In this document: in pieces, positions 50,787 to 58,981 of the stretch
Layout of the letters: every line of letters starts with the position of its first letter
How positions within the stretch are numbered: the stretch's first letter is position 1
DNA from: Fen-1245 sp963835535
Lineage (GTDB): Bacteria; Gemmatimonadota; Gemmatimonadetes; Gemmatimonadales; JACORV01
NCBI GenBank assembly: GCA_963835535.1
Contig: CAWIFL010000003.1
Location: 62,001-126,000 of the forward strand
Direction of reading: 5' to 3'
Length of the DNA stretch: 64,000 nt
Made by a program: the position numbers and the translations under genes
Notes under the pieces: generated by a model
Seen by the model: the letters and a program-made list of their open reading frames with translations, nothing else
What the model was told of the DNA's origin: nothing
The model's database searches: none

Positions 50787-52327
50787 GAGCGCTCTCCCGA
50801 AGAGCGCCGGCGCAGGGCCGCGAGGATCAGCGAGCAGCTCCCCACCAGCGCGAAGATGGCGACCCAGTCCCCGAGTCGCACGTACAGCGGATGGATGCCG
50901 GTCGTGTAGACCGTGTCGGCCTCGACGCGCTCGACGTCGAGCGGCGTGCGGAGGTGGGTGTAGCCCAGCGGGTCCACGAACTCGCTCACGCCGGTGTTGG
51001 CAGCGCGGGCGACCCCCATCCGCGTCTCGATGGCCCGCATCACCAGGTGCGCCGCGTGCTGGTACGGTCCCGCCGTCCGGCCGAACCAGGCGTCGTTCGT
51101 GATGTTGAGGAGGAAGTCCGCTCCGTCCCGCCGGTAGCGGCGTGCCAGATCCTCGAAGGCCGACTCGTAGCAGATCACGACGCCGAAGCCGCCTTCGCGG
51201 ATCCGGTAGACGGGGAACCGGTCGCCGTGGCCGAAGCCGCCGAAGAACTTGAGCTTGCCGAACAGCCGCGGGTTGACGAACGGCACGCGCTCCGTGATCG
51301 GCACCAGGTACTTCTTGTGGTAGACCGGCCAGGCCTTGTCGGATCCCGTCGAATCGAACAGGAAGGCCGCGTTGTAGAGGTCCCAACTGCCGGCCGGATT
51401 CGCCTGCGCGTCGAGCCCGCCGACCAGGATCGGGATGCGCGTCCGGCGGACCGAGTCGGCGATCCACGCCTCCCACGACGGGTGGTCCACGAAGAAGACC
51501 GGCACGGCGGCCTCGGGCCACGCCACCAGCCGCACGCCCGGCAGCGATTCCGCCTGCGCCGTCATCCGCAGCAGCTGCAGCACGAGCGTGGAATCCTCGC
51601 GACGGCTCTGCTTCTCCGTGTAGCCGACGTTGGGTTGGATCACCGCGACCGTGGTGACCGGCACCAAGACCGTCGTCCGCTCGCGCCAGACGCCATAGGC
51701 GAGCGCCGCGGCCAGCGACACGGCCACCGGCACCACGGGCCGCCACCGGCGCCGGCGCAGCGCCAGCATCAGCAGCACGTTCACCCAGGCCAGCCAGAGC
51801 GTGACGCCGCGCGCGCCGGCGAGGTCGGCCCACTGGACCAGCGTCGGCACCGCCGTGAGCGAGGTGCCGAGCCCGAGCCACGGGAAGCCGACCTCGCCCA
51901 TGTGCCCGATCCCCCACTCGACGGCCGTCCACAGCAGCGGGAAGACCGCCCACAGCGGCAGCCCCGTGCGGCGCCGCACCCAGACCGTCGCCCAGGCGGC
52001 GAGGGCCCACCACGCGGCCAGGATCAGGACGGTGGCGGCGTATCCCAGCGCCGCTAGCGGCGTGAAGTGCCACAGCGCCACCACGATCCAGTAGAGGACC
52101 AGCCCGTTCGCGAGCAGGCCGACCCAGAACCCCAGCTTCGCGCCGCTCCCCGGCCGTGCGTCCGTGCGTCCGTGCGTCCGTGCGTCGAGCTCCCAGAGGA
52201 ACGGCACGAGCGCGACGAACGACGGCAGGACGAGGCTGAAGGGCGGATAGGCGGCGAACAGCAAAACGGCGGTCGCCGCCGCCGCCAGGAAGTCCCTCCG
52301 GTCAGGCAGCCAGCGCGCGACGCTCAC
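50783..52327 (-). CDS. lnt: Apolipoprotein N-acyltransferase
   Basis: About 514 residues from GTG 52327 (GTGA overlap with the upstream gene). N-acylates the lipoprotein Cys in the inner membrane, last step of lipoprotein maturation. N-terminal membrane helices (about 10-200), then a nitrilase-fold domain with the Glu-Lys-Cys triad: LVAWPEAAVPVF (about 272), YHKKYLVPITERVPF (about 336), VVICYESAF (about 383). The octamer repeat near residue 50 inserts RTHGRTDAR in a loop between membrane segments. The presence of this gene agrees with the many lipoproteins in the window. Confidence 0.94.
   Translation of the reverse strand: MSVARWLPDRRDFLAAAATAVLLFAAYPPFSLVLPSFVALVPFLWELDARTHGRTDARPGSGAKLGFWVGLLANGLVLYWIVVALWHFTPLAALGYAATVLILAAWWALAAWATVWVRRRTGLPLWAVFPLLWTAVEWGIGHMGEVGFPWLGLGTSLTAVPTLVQWADLAGARGVTLWLAWVNVLLMLALRRRRWRPVVPVAVSLAAALAYGVWRERTTVLVPVTTVAVIQPNVGYTEKQSRREDSTLVLQLLRMTAQAESLPGVRLVAWPEAAVPVFFVDHPSWEAWIADSVRRTRIPILVGGLDAQANPAGSWDLYNAAFLFDSTGSDKAWPVYHKKYLVPITERVPFVNPRLFGKLKFFGGFGHGDRFPVYRIREGGFGVVICYESAFEDLARRYRRDGADFLLNITNDAWFGRTAGPYQHAAHLVMRAIETRMGVARAANTGVSEFVDPLGYTHLRTPLDVERVEADTVYTTGIHPLYVRLGDWVAIFALVGSCSLILAALRRRSSGERS
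52154..52185 (-). repeat. In-frame 8-bp tandem repeat in lnt
   Basis: Four exact octamers CCGTGCGT (plus strand), giving ARTHGRTDAR on the coding strand. Same repeat unit and same peptide as in hyuB 6.4 kb away, in an unrelated protein. Confidence 0.88.
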
Positions 52328-53346
52328 AGCTTGATGTCGTGCTGCTCGTCGGCTGAGCGGTAGATCGCCTCGAGCACCTTGTGCAGCTGCACCTGGTCCT
52401 CCGGCGGCTCGACCTGCACCTCGCCGCGGATGGCCGCGAGGAAGTACGCCCACTCCGAGCGGTACGACGCCGAGAACGGGTTCTCCCGGCCGATCGCGCC
52501 GGTGGGCGTGACGTCCACCGGGACGCCGTGCAGCTCCTTGAAGACGCGCAGCGGGGAGATGGACGCCGAGCCCTTCGCGCCCTGCACGTCGAGCCAGGTC
52601 CGCTCCCCTTCCCCGACGTGCCGCCACGACACGTCGCAGAAGATCGAAAGCCCGCCCTCGCAGTAGAGATGGGCGGCGGCGATCTCGTCCACCTGCTTCC
52701 CCTGCACGCGGTCGAGGAACGCGGACACGCGCTCCACCGCGGGCGTCCCGGCGATCCACAGCGCCAGGTCGAGCATCGGCAGCCCGAGGTCCATCATCAC
52801 GCCGCCGCCCGACTCGGCGCGGCGCGACCGCCAGCCGAGCGTGAGGTGCGGCGTGCGGAAGACCTGCCACCCGCAGCGGATCGTCGCGAGCGGCCCCAGC
52901 TCGCCGCCCTTCAGGAAGCCCTGGACCGCTTGCACGTCGGCGCGGAAGCGGCTGTTCATCGCCACCAGCAGCGTGCGCTTGTAGCGCTCCGCCGCCTTGA
53001 GGACGCGCGCGACGCCCGCCCCGGAGAGCGCCAGCGGGCGCTCCACCAGGACGTGGGCGCCGGCCGCCATCGCAGCGATCGCGTGCGCCTCGTGCAGGTG
53101 GTTCGGCGTGCAGATCACGACCGCGTCCACCCGCGCCAGCTCGAGCAGCTCCTCGATGTCGTCGTACGCGGCGCCGGTCTCGAACCGCGCCGCCAGCGCC
53201 CGGGCCTTGGGGCCGTCGTTGTCGCAGATCCCGACGACCTGCACGCCCTTGAGCTTGCGCAGCACCGGCAGATGCGCGATCTGGGCGATCGCGCCCGCGC
53301 CGACGATCCCCACCCGGATGTTCGACACCGCGCCGCCGCCAGCCAT
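52324..53346 (-). CDS. Gfo/Idh/MocA-family oxidoreductase
   Basis: About 340 residues from ATG 53346. N-terminal Rossmann motif VGIVGAGAIAQIAHLP, VVICTPNHLHEAHAIAAMAAGAHVLVERPLAL (usually EKP; here ERP), and a C-terminal alpha/beta domain (RSRRAESGGGVMMDLGLPMLDLALWIAG). The usual catalytic Lys of EKP is replaced by Arg, which could affect dehydrogenase activity. The substrate is unknown, probably a sugar derivative. The start overlaps the spoIID-like stop by one base. Confidence 0.9.
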   Translation of the reverse strand: MAGGGAVSNIRVGIVGAGAIAQIAHLPVLRKLKGVQVVGICDNDGPKARALAARFETGAAYDDIEELLELARVDAVVICTPNHLHEAHAIAAMAAGAHVLVERPLALSGAGVARVLKAAERYKRTLLVAMNSRFRADVQAVQGFLKGGELGPLATIRCGWQVFRTPHLTLGWRSRRAESGGGVMMDLGLPMLDLALWIAGTPAVERVSAFLDRVQGKQVDEIAAAHLYCEGGLSIFCDVSWRHVGEGERTWLDVQGAKGSASISPLRVFKELHGVPVDVTPTGAIGRENPFSASYRSEWAYFLAAIRGEVQVEPPEDQVQLHKVLEAIYRSADEQHDIKL

Positions 53347-54587
53347 CAGTAGAGCCGCTCCAGTCTGGTCCCGGGATAGTAGGTCGCGAGGATGCGCTGG
53401 TAGTCCTGCCCCGCCCGCGCACGCCCGATCGCGCCCCATTGGCACATGCCCACGCCGTGTCCCGACCCCGCGCCCGCCGCCGTCACCTTGACCAGCTCCC
53501 CGCCCTGCCGCTGCACGTACAGCTGGAAGAGGTTGGAGAGCAGGTAGCGGTCGGGTGCCGGCCGGAGCACGTCGCGCACGTGGTACGAGGGCACCGTGAG
53601 GTCGCCCGTGGTCGTCGTCACCACCAGCTCCGCGACCCGGCCGCTGGGCATCGTCTTCGTCACCTTGAGGTCCGTGACGCGCCCGACGTTTGCCGCGGCC
53701 GCGCCGAGCGCCGCCGGGAGCGACCGCGCCAGGATGGCGTTGAGGGTCGCGCCGTCCCATTCCTCGCGCCAGCGGAAGCTGGGCGCCGCGTTGCAGTAGA
53801 AGTCGTGGTCCCCCCGCCCGAACCGGTCGGATACGGCGCGAAGGTACGGTGCCGCCTCCCCGTTCCGGAAGACCTGGTCCGCCGCCTCGGTCGAGTAGCC
53901 GCAGGCGGAGTGGAACAGCGCCTCGATCGGCGCGCCGCGCCAGGTGACCACCTGCCCCTGCGTCTCGCGCGTCGCCTGGTTGACGTACGGCTTCTCGCCC
54001 TCCACCCCGGGATAGACCTGGTCGGCCACCGTCGCGTACAGATCGAAGCCGATGGCCTCACGGCGCCCCCGGAAATGCAGGGCATAGGTGCGCGAGGCGA
54101 CGGCCTGGGCGCGCACGGCGTCGCGCGCCTGCGGATCCGCCACGCCCAGCTCCACCGCCGTGACCGACTGGGTGTAGGCCTCGAGCGGGACGCGGTTGAC
54201 GATCGTCACGCCCGTCGAGCCGCGGAGGAGGACCGCGTCCCCGCGGTAGCGCCGTCCTCCGATCACCACCAGGTCGGATGGGCTCTCGAGGGTGACCGCG
54301 ACCGGCTGCTGCACCGTCATCGGCTCCGGCCGGTCGGGGCGGACCAGCGTCAGCCGCTGGCCGTCGGCAGGCTGGACGTGCCAGACGACCCCGGGGTCCA
54401 CCACGCCGAGGATGTCGCCGTCCGGACCCACGACGCGGAACTGTCCCGTGGAGCTGACGTCCCCCGTGGGCTGGTCCACGACGATGCCGACGCGCACCAC
54501 GGGCTGGCCCCGGACCGGCACCAGCGCCCCCCGCGGCGCGCAGGCAGCGAGCAGGAGGAGGGCGGCGGCCGCGAGTATGCGCGTCAC
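53346..54587 (-). CDS. SpoIID/LytB-domain lipoprotein
   Basis: About 413 residues from GTG 54587. Lipoprotein signal MTRILAAAALLLLAACAPRG (lipobox LAAC). The middle has the SpoIID domain: VNRVPLEAYTQSVTAVELG, AVRAQAVASRTYALHF, FHSACGYSTEAADQVF, and the C-terminal GHGVGMCQWGAIGRARAG. In spore formers SpoIID cleaves peptidoglycan glycan strands; in other bacteria LytB/SpoIID proteins act in wall remodelling. The domain is complete here, so a periplasmic wall hydrolase is plausible. No sporulation genes are in the window. Confidence 0.88.
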   Translation of the reverse strand: MTRILAAAALLLLAACAPRGALVPVRGQPVVRVGIVVDQPTGDVSSTGQFRVVGPDGDILGVVDPGVVWHVQPADGQRLTLVRPDRPEPMTVQQPVAVTLESPSDLVVIGGRRYRGDAVLLRGSTGVTIVNRVPLEAYTQSVTAVELGVADPQARDAVRAQAVASRTYALHFRGRREAIGFDLYATVADQVYPGVEGEKPYVNQATRETQGQVVTWRGAPIEALFHSACGYSTEAADQVFRNGEAAPYLRAVSDRFGRGDHDFYCNAAPSFRWREEWDGATLNAILARSLPAALGAAAANVGRVTDLKVTKTMPSGRVAELVVTTTTGDLTVPSYHVRDVLRPAPDRYLLSNLFQLYVQRQGGELVKVTAAGAGSGHGVGMCQWGAIGRARAGQDYQRILATYYPGTRLERLY

Positions 54588-55906
54588 GGTCGCGGCTCCG
54601 CCACCAGATCGTAGTCGAGCGACTCGGTGACCCGCGCGCGGACGAAGCTCCCGGGCACGGCCGGTCCGGCCGCGGCGCCGCTCGCGCCGCGCAGGTAGGT
54701 GCAGCCGTCCACGTCGTCCGCCTGCCACATCGTGCGGCCCACGACCGTGGCCGCGTCGCCTTCCTCGGGACCGTCCACCAGCACGTCCACCTCCCGGCCG
54801 ACGAGGCGCTGCAGCCGCTCGGCCGAGATCGCGCGCTGCAGCTCGAGCACCTCGGCGAGGCGCTCCTGCTTCACCCCGTCGGGGACGTCGTCGGTGAGCG
54901 CCGCCGCGCGCGTCCCCTCCTGCGCGGAATAGGAGAACGCCCCGACACGGTCGAACTGGATCTCGTCGAGGAACTCGACCAGGGCGCGGTGGTCCTCGTC
55001 CGTTTCGCCGGGGAACCCCACCAGCACGGTGGTGCGCAGGGCGAGATCGGGGATCGCCTCGCGCAGGCCGCGCACCTTGGCGCGGATCGTGTCGGGCCGC
55101 TCCGGCCGCCGCATCACCGCCAGCATCCGTTCCGTCGCGTGCTGGATCGGCATGTCGAGGTACGGGACGAGGCGCGGCTCGCTGGCCAGCAGCTCGACCA
55201 GCTCGGGCGTGATGCCCGCCGAGTAGACGTAGAGGCACCGATACCACGGCACGCCGGTCCGCTCGAGCAGGGCGCGGAGCAGCGCCGGCAGCCGCGGTCC
55301 GCCCGGAACGTCCCGCCCGTAATGGCCGAGGTCCTGCGCCACCAGGTTGATCTCCCGGGCGCCCGCGCGCTCCAGTTCGGCGGCCTCCCGCACCAGCTCC
55401 TCGAGCGGCCGGGTGCGGTGCGTGCCGCGCATCAGCGGGATCGCACAGAAGGCGCAGGTGTGGTCGCACCCCTCGCTGATCTTGAGATAGCGGACGTGCG
55501 GAGACGTGCCGAGGTAGTGGCGCACGCCGGGGTGACCCGCCTCGCGTGCGTCCAGCAGACCATCCTGAACCAGGCGCGGCACCAGGTGCGGCAGGTCCTT
55601 GAAGGAGAAGAAGTAGTCCACCTCGGGCAGCTCGGCCTTGAGCTCGTCGCCGTACCGCGCGACGAGGCAGCCGACGGCGATCACCGCGCGGCAGCGGCCG
55701 CCCTGCTTGAGGCGCGCGGCCTCGAGCAGCGCTTCGATGGACTCGCGCTTGGCGGCGTCGATGAAACCGCAGGTGTTGACGAGGATGACGTCGGCGGCGT
55801 CGAGGGCGGGGGTGACGACCGCCCCGTGCCCGACGAGTCGTGCGACGAGGTGTTCGGAATCCACCGTCGCCTTGTCGCAGCCGAGCGAGATGACGCCGAG
55901 CTTCAA
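54584..55906 (-). CDS. rimO: Ribosomal protein S12 methylthiotransferase RimO
   Basis: 440 residues from TTG 55906, directly abutting the rpoD stop (TAGTTG). N-terminal UPF0004 domain with Cys (ISLGCDKATVDSE, NTCGFIDAAKRESIE), radical-SAM CxxxCxxC in GCDHTCAFCAIP (about residue 145), and a C-terminal TRAM domain. Methylthiolates an Asp in S12. The CGFID pattern identifies RimO rather than MiaB. GTGA overlap with the SpoIID-like gene. Confidence 0.95.
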   Translation of the reverse strand: MKLGVISLGCDKATVDSEHLVARLVGHGAVVTPALDAADVILVNTCGFIDAAKRESIEALLEAARLKQGGRCRAVIAVGCLVARYGDELKAELPEVDYFFSFKDLPHLVPRLVQDGLLDAREAGHPGVRHYLGTSPHVRYLKISEGCDHTCAFCAIPLMRGTHRTRPLEELVREAAELERAGAREINLVAQDLGHYGRDVPGGPRLPALLRALLERTGVPWYRCLYVYSAGITPELVELLASEPRLVPYLDMPIQHATERMLAVMRRPERPDTIRAKVRGLREAIPDLALRTTVLVGFPGETDEDHRALVEFLDEIQFDRVGAFSYSAQEGTRAAALTDDVPDGVKQERLAEVLELQRAISAERLQRLVGREVDVLVDGPEEGDAATVVGRTMWQADDVDGCTYLRGASGAAAGPAVPGSFVRARVTESLDYDLVAEPRP

Positions 55907-56770
55907 CTAGGTGAGGAAACTCTCGAGGGCGCGCGCCTTGGAGATGTGCCGCAGGCGGGACAGCGCTTTCTCCTTGATCTGCCGGACGCGCTCGCGCGTG
56001 ATGCCGAGCAGGCTCCCGATCTCTTCCAGCGTCATCGGCTCCTGCCCGTCGAGCCCGAAATAGAGCCGGAGGATCTTGGCCTCCCGCTCCTTGAGCGTCC
56101 CCAGCACCCGCTCGATGCTCTCGCTCAGCGCGTGCTCGAACGTCTGCTCGTCGGGCGTCGGGTTCAGCGTGTCGGGGAGGTAGTCGAGGAGCTTGTTGTC
56201 CTCGCCGGGCGTCATCGGGGCGTCGAGCGAAAGGTGGCTCTGCGAGATGGAGAGGGTCTTGGCGACCTCGTCCTCGCTGATGTCCATCCCCTCGGCGATC
56301 TCCTCGACCGTCGGCTCGCGTCCCAGCTCCTGCTGCAGCGCGGACGAGCGCTTCCCGATGCGGTGCAGCGTGCCGGCGCGATTCAGCGGCACCCGTACGA
56401 TGCGGCTCTGCTCGGCGAGGGCCTGGAGGATCGCCTGGCGGATCCACCAGACCGCGTACGAGATGAACTTGATGCCCTTGGTCTCGTCGAACTTGTGGGC
56501 CGCGCGGATGAGCCCGAGGTTGCCCTCGTTGATCAGGTCGGCCAGGGACACGCCCTGGTTCTGGTACTTCTTCGCGACGGAGACCACGAAGCGCAGGTTG
56601 GACCGCACCAGCTTGTCGAGCGCTTCCGGATCGGCCTGCTTGATGCGGACGGCGAGGTCGATCTCGTCTTCGCGGCAGATGAGGGGGTACGCGCTGATCT
56701 CGCGGAGGTACTGATCCAGCGAGCCTTCGTCGACGGATGTCTTTCGGACGGCGGGAAGATGCCTGGGCAT
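55907..56770 (-). CDS. rpoD: Primary sigma factor RpoD/SigA, short form
   Basis: 287 residues. Begins in region 1.2 (SLDQYLREISAYPLICREDEIDLAVRI) with no region 1.1. Region 2 is NLRFVVSVAKKYQNQGVSLADLINEGNLGLIRAAHKFDETKGIKFISYAVWWIRQAI; region 3 starts ALQQELGREPTVEEIAEGM; region 4 ends MTLEEIGSLLGITRERVRQIKEKALSRLRH. This length and layout match Bacteroidota SigA (about 286 residues), which supports an FCB affiliation. Promoters in this window that look like the E. coli type should be viewed with that in mind. ATG 56770. Confidence 0.94.
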   Translation of the reverse strand: MPRHLPAVRKTSVDEGSLDQYLREISAYPLICREDEIDLAVRIKQADPEALDKLVRSNLRFVVSVAKKYQNQGVSLADLINEGNLGLIRAAHKFDETKGIKFISYAVWWIRQAILQALAEQSRIVRVPLNRAGTLHRIGKRSSALQQELGREPTVEEIAEGMDISEDEVAKTLSISQSHLSLDAPMTPGEDNKLLDYLPDTLNPTPDEQTFEHALSESIERVLGTLKEREAKILRLYFGLDGQEPMTLEEIGSLLGITRERVRQIKEKALSRLRHISKARALESFLT

Positions 56771-56800
56771 GACACTCCGCGACGATAAGCGCTGAGGGTT

Positions 56801-56829
56801 AGGATACCCAGCCAGTTCACAGACGGCAA
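56801..56829 (-). promoter_or_regulatory. Candidate rpoD promoter
   Basis: On the minus strand -35 TTGCCG (56829-56824), 17-nt spacer, -10 TATCCT (56806-56801). The -35 lies in an octamer duplication (ACGGCAAG twice, 56823-56838), so a second TTGCCG sits 8 bp upstream. The transcript would start about 25 nt before the ATG at 56770. The block upstream (56830-56853) matches the one before prs. Confidence 0.5.
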
Positions 56830-56957
56830 GACGGCAAGGGGGAAGTCGTTACCTGTTCCGGAGCGTCAAGGGGCCAGACCAGTCGTTCAGTACTGGCAAC
56901 TGGTCCGGCCTCCGAGGACCCGCTCCTTGGAACCACTTCGGTACTTCGCCGTCTGTG
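56818..56957. repeat. Long imperfect hairpin between rpoD and the aldehyde dehydrogenase gene
   Basis: Outer arms CACAGACGGC (56818-56827) and GCCGTCTGTG (56948-56957) are perfect complements. Farther in, GTTCCGGAGCG (56855-56865) pairs with CGCTCCTTGGAAC (56921-56933) with a two-base bulge, and GGCCAGACCAGT (56872-56883) pairs with ACTGGTCCGGCC (56899-56910) with one mismatch. The loop holds the palindrome CAGTACTG. The whole 140-bp gap can fold as one stem and contains the rpoD -35 region in its left arm. It could be read as RNA from either strand. Confidence 0.65.
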
Positions 56958-56960
56958 CAA

Positions 56961-58454
56961 CTAATCACTGTATGTGTCGATCTGCGCCCGCTGCAGCACG
57001 CCCGAGTAATCCACATACACCGTCTTGGTCTCGGAGAAGAAGTCGTAGACCGCCCAGCCGCCCTCGCGGTGGCCGTTCCCGGTCTCCTTCACGCCGCCGA
57101 ACGGCAGGTGGCACTCGGCGCCGATCGTCGGAGCGTTGATGTACGTGAGCCCGGCGTCGATGTCCTGCACCGCCCGGAAGGCGTTGCGGATGTCGCGCGT
57201 GTAGAGCGCGGACGAGAGGCCGTACTTCACGTCGTTGTTGACGCGGATCGCCTGGTCCAGGTCGTTCACGCGCACCACCGCCAGCACCGGCCCGAAGATC
57301 TCCTCCTGCTCGAGCCGCGATCCGGGCTTCACCCCCGCGAACACGGTCGGCCGGTAGAACCACCCGTGGCGGAGCTTCGCGCCGCCCGGGCGCCGCCCGC
57401 CGACTTCGACCGAGGCCCCTTCCTTCTTCCCGATCTCCACGTAACTCATCGTGGTCTGGAGCGCGCCCTCGTTGATCATCGGGCCCACGTCGGTCGTCGG
57501 CAGCAGCCCGTCGCCGAGGCGCAGCTTCTCCACCCGGTCGCACAGCATCCGCAGGAACCGGTCGTGGATCTTCCGGTGGAGCACCAGCCGGCTGGTCGCG
57601 GTGCAGCGCTGCCCCGTCGTGCCGAAGGCGCCCCACAGGACCCCGTCCAGCGCCAGGTCGAGGTCCGCGTCGTCCATCACGATCATCGCGTTCTTCCCGC
57701 CCATCTCGAGCGACAGCCGCTTGTGCATCCGGCCGCAGACCTCGCCGAGCCGGGCGCCCGTCTCCGTCGAGCCCGTGAACGAGAGGATCGGCACCTTCGG
57801 GTGCTCGAGCAGCGCGTTCCCCACGGCCGAGCCGCGGCCGTGCACGAGCTGGACGGCCTCGGGATGCACCCCGGCCTCGAGCAGGGCCTCGACGAACAGC
57901 GTGCCGGTGTGCGGGACGTCGTTGGCGGGCTTGAAGACCACGGCGTTCCCGCACAGCAACGCCGGGAAGATCTTCCAGGTCGGGATCGCCATCGGGAAGT
58001 TGAAGGGGGTGATGATCCCCGCCACGCCGATCGGGCGGCGCGTGGTCATCGCCCACTTGTCCCTGAGCTCCGAGGGCACCGTGTGGCCGAACAGACGGCG
58101 CCCTTCCCCGCCCGCGTAGTACGCGGTGTCGATCCCCTCCTGCACGTCGCCCCGGGTCTCCGTCAGCACCTTCCCCATCTCCCGGGTCATCGCCCGCGCG
58201 ATCTCCTCCTTGCGGCGCACCAGGATGTCGCCCGCGCGGCGCATCACGTCCGCGCGACCCGGCGCCGGCACCCGCTTCCACGTCTCGTACCCCTTGAGCG
58301 CCGAGCGCACCGCGCGCTCCACGTCCCGCGGCCCCGACTTGGGGAAGCGGCCGACGAGGTCGCGCCAATCGGCGGGATTGCGGTTCTCCATGTACTCCCC
58401 GGTCGAGGGGGCCACCCACTCGCCGGCGATGAAGTTCTTGAACGTCTTCGCCAT
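56961..58454 (-). CDS. NAD(P)+-dependent aldehyde dehydrogenase, ALDH7-like
   Basis: About 497 residues from ATG 58454 (MAKTFKNFIAGEWVAPSTGE). Catalytic Cys in GTTGQRCTATSR (about 283), general base Glu in SLEMGGKNA (about 249), coenzyme-site GVAGIITPFNFPMAIPTWKIFPAL and SFTGSTETG, and the C-terminal GNGHREGG. The GQRCT form and overall pattern resemble aminoadipic-semialdehyde/GabD-type enzymes. The substrate is not determined. Longer upstream reading is open but not ALDH-like. Confidence 0.93.
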   Translation of the reverse strand: MAKTFKNFIAGEWVAPSTGEYMENRNPADWRDLVGRFPKSGPRDVERAVRSALKGYETWKRVPAPGRADVMRRAGDILVRRKEEIARAMTREMGKVLTETRGDVQEGIDTAYYAGGEGRRLFGHTVPSELRDKWAMTTRRPIGVAGIITPFNFPMAIPTWKIFPALLCGNAVVFKPANDVPHTGTLFVEALLEAGVHPEAVQLVHGRGSAVGNALLEHPKVPILSFTGSTETGARLGEVCGRMHKRLSLEMGGKNAMIVMDDADLDLALDGVLWGAFGTTGQRCTATSRLVLHRKIHDRFLRMLCDRVEKLRLGDGLLPTTDVGPMINEGALQTTMSYVEIGKKEGASVEVGGRRPGGAKLRHGWFYRPTVFAGVKPGSRLEQEEIFGPVLAVVRVNDLDQAIRVNNDVKYGLSSALYTRDIRNAFRAVQDIDAGLTYINAPTIGAECHLPFGGVKETGNGHREGGWAVYDFFSETKTVYVDYSGVLQRAQIDTYSD

Positions 58455-58456
58455 GG

Positions 58457-58981
58457 TCAGAACGCTCCCTGGGGTCGTGTTGGGGTCGCCGGGGCCGGCG
58501 CCGTGGTGCCGGCGACCTGGCAGAACCAGGACGCCGTGGTCTTGGCGTAGCCGACGCGGGGCAGGATCTCGCGCGCCGCCAACACGCCGCCCCAGCAGAA
58601 CAGCGCGAGGGACAGGCCGTGCGCGAACCCGGACCGCGACCGCCACGACGAGACCGCGCTCCACAGGCCGGCAACAACCACGCCGGCGACGGCGACGAGA
58701 TATCCGAACAACGGGATCCCGCAGCCGCGGACGTACGGCCACTGCGTGATGGCCACGCCGAGCGCGAGGCCGAGCAGCAGCCGCAGCCAGGTGAAGAACA
58801 CGCCGCGCCGTGGGGCCGCCTCGTGGACGGCCGGCGCGCGCGAGGCGCGCGGAGCCGGCCCGGCGGCGGCGCCCGCCGCGGCGGGGACCTGGGCTCCCGC
58901 CCCGGCGCCGCCCGAGGCGATCAGCTTGTCGATCTGCGCCAGCTCCTTGTCCCAGTCCCGCGGTGGTTGTCCGCCGCTCAT
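58457..58981 (-). CDS. Small membrane protein, unknown
   Basis: 174 residues. A hydrophilic N-terminus with Ala/Pro/Gly runs (DWDKELAQIDKLIASGGAGAG), then three hydrophobic segments (LRLLLGLALGVAITQWPYV; YLVAVAGVVVAGLWSAV; GLSLALFCWGGVLAARE). No family recognised. ATG overlaps the stop of the response regulator gene (ATGA), so it is translated with it. The stop is 2 bp from the aldehyde dehydrogenase ATG. Confidence 0.7.
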   Translation of the reverse strand: MSGGQPPRDWDKELAQIDKLIASGGAGAGAQVPAAAGAAAGPAPRASRAPAVHEAAPRRGVFFTWLRLLLGLALGVAITQWPYVRGCGIPLFGYLVAVAGVVVAGLWSAVSSWRSRSGFAHGLSLALFCWGGVLAAREILPRVGYAKTTASWFCQVAGTTAPAPATPTRPQGAF

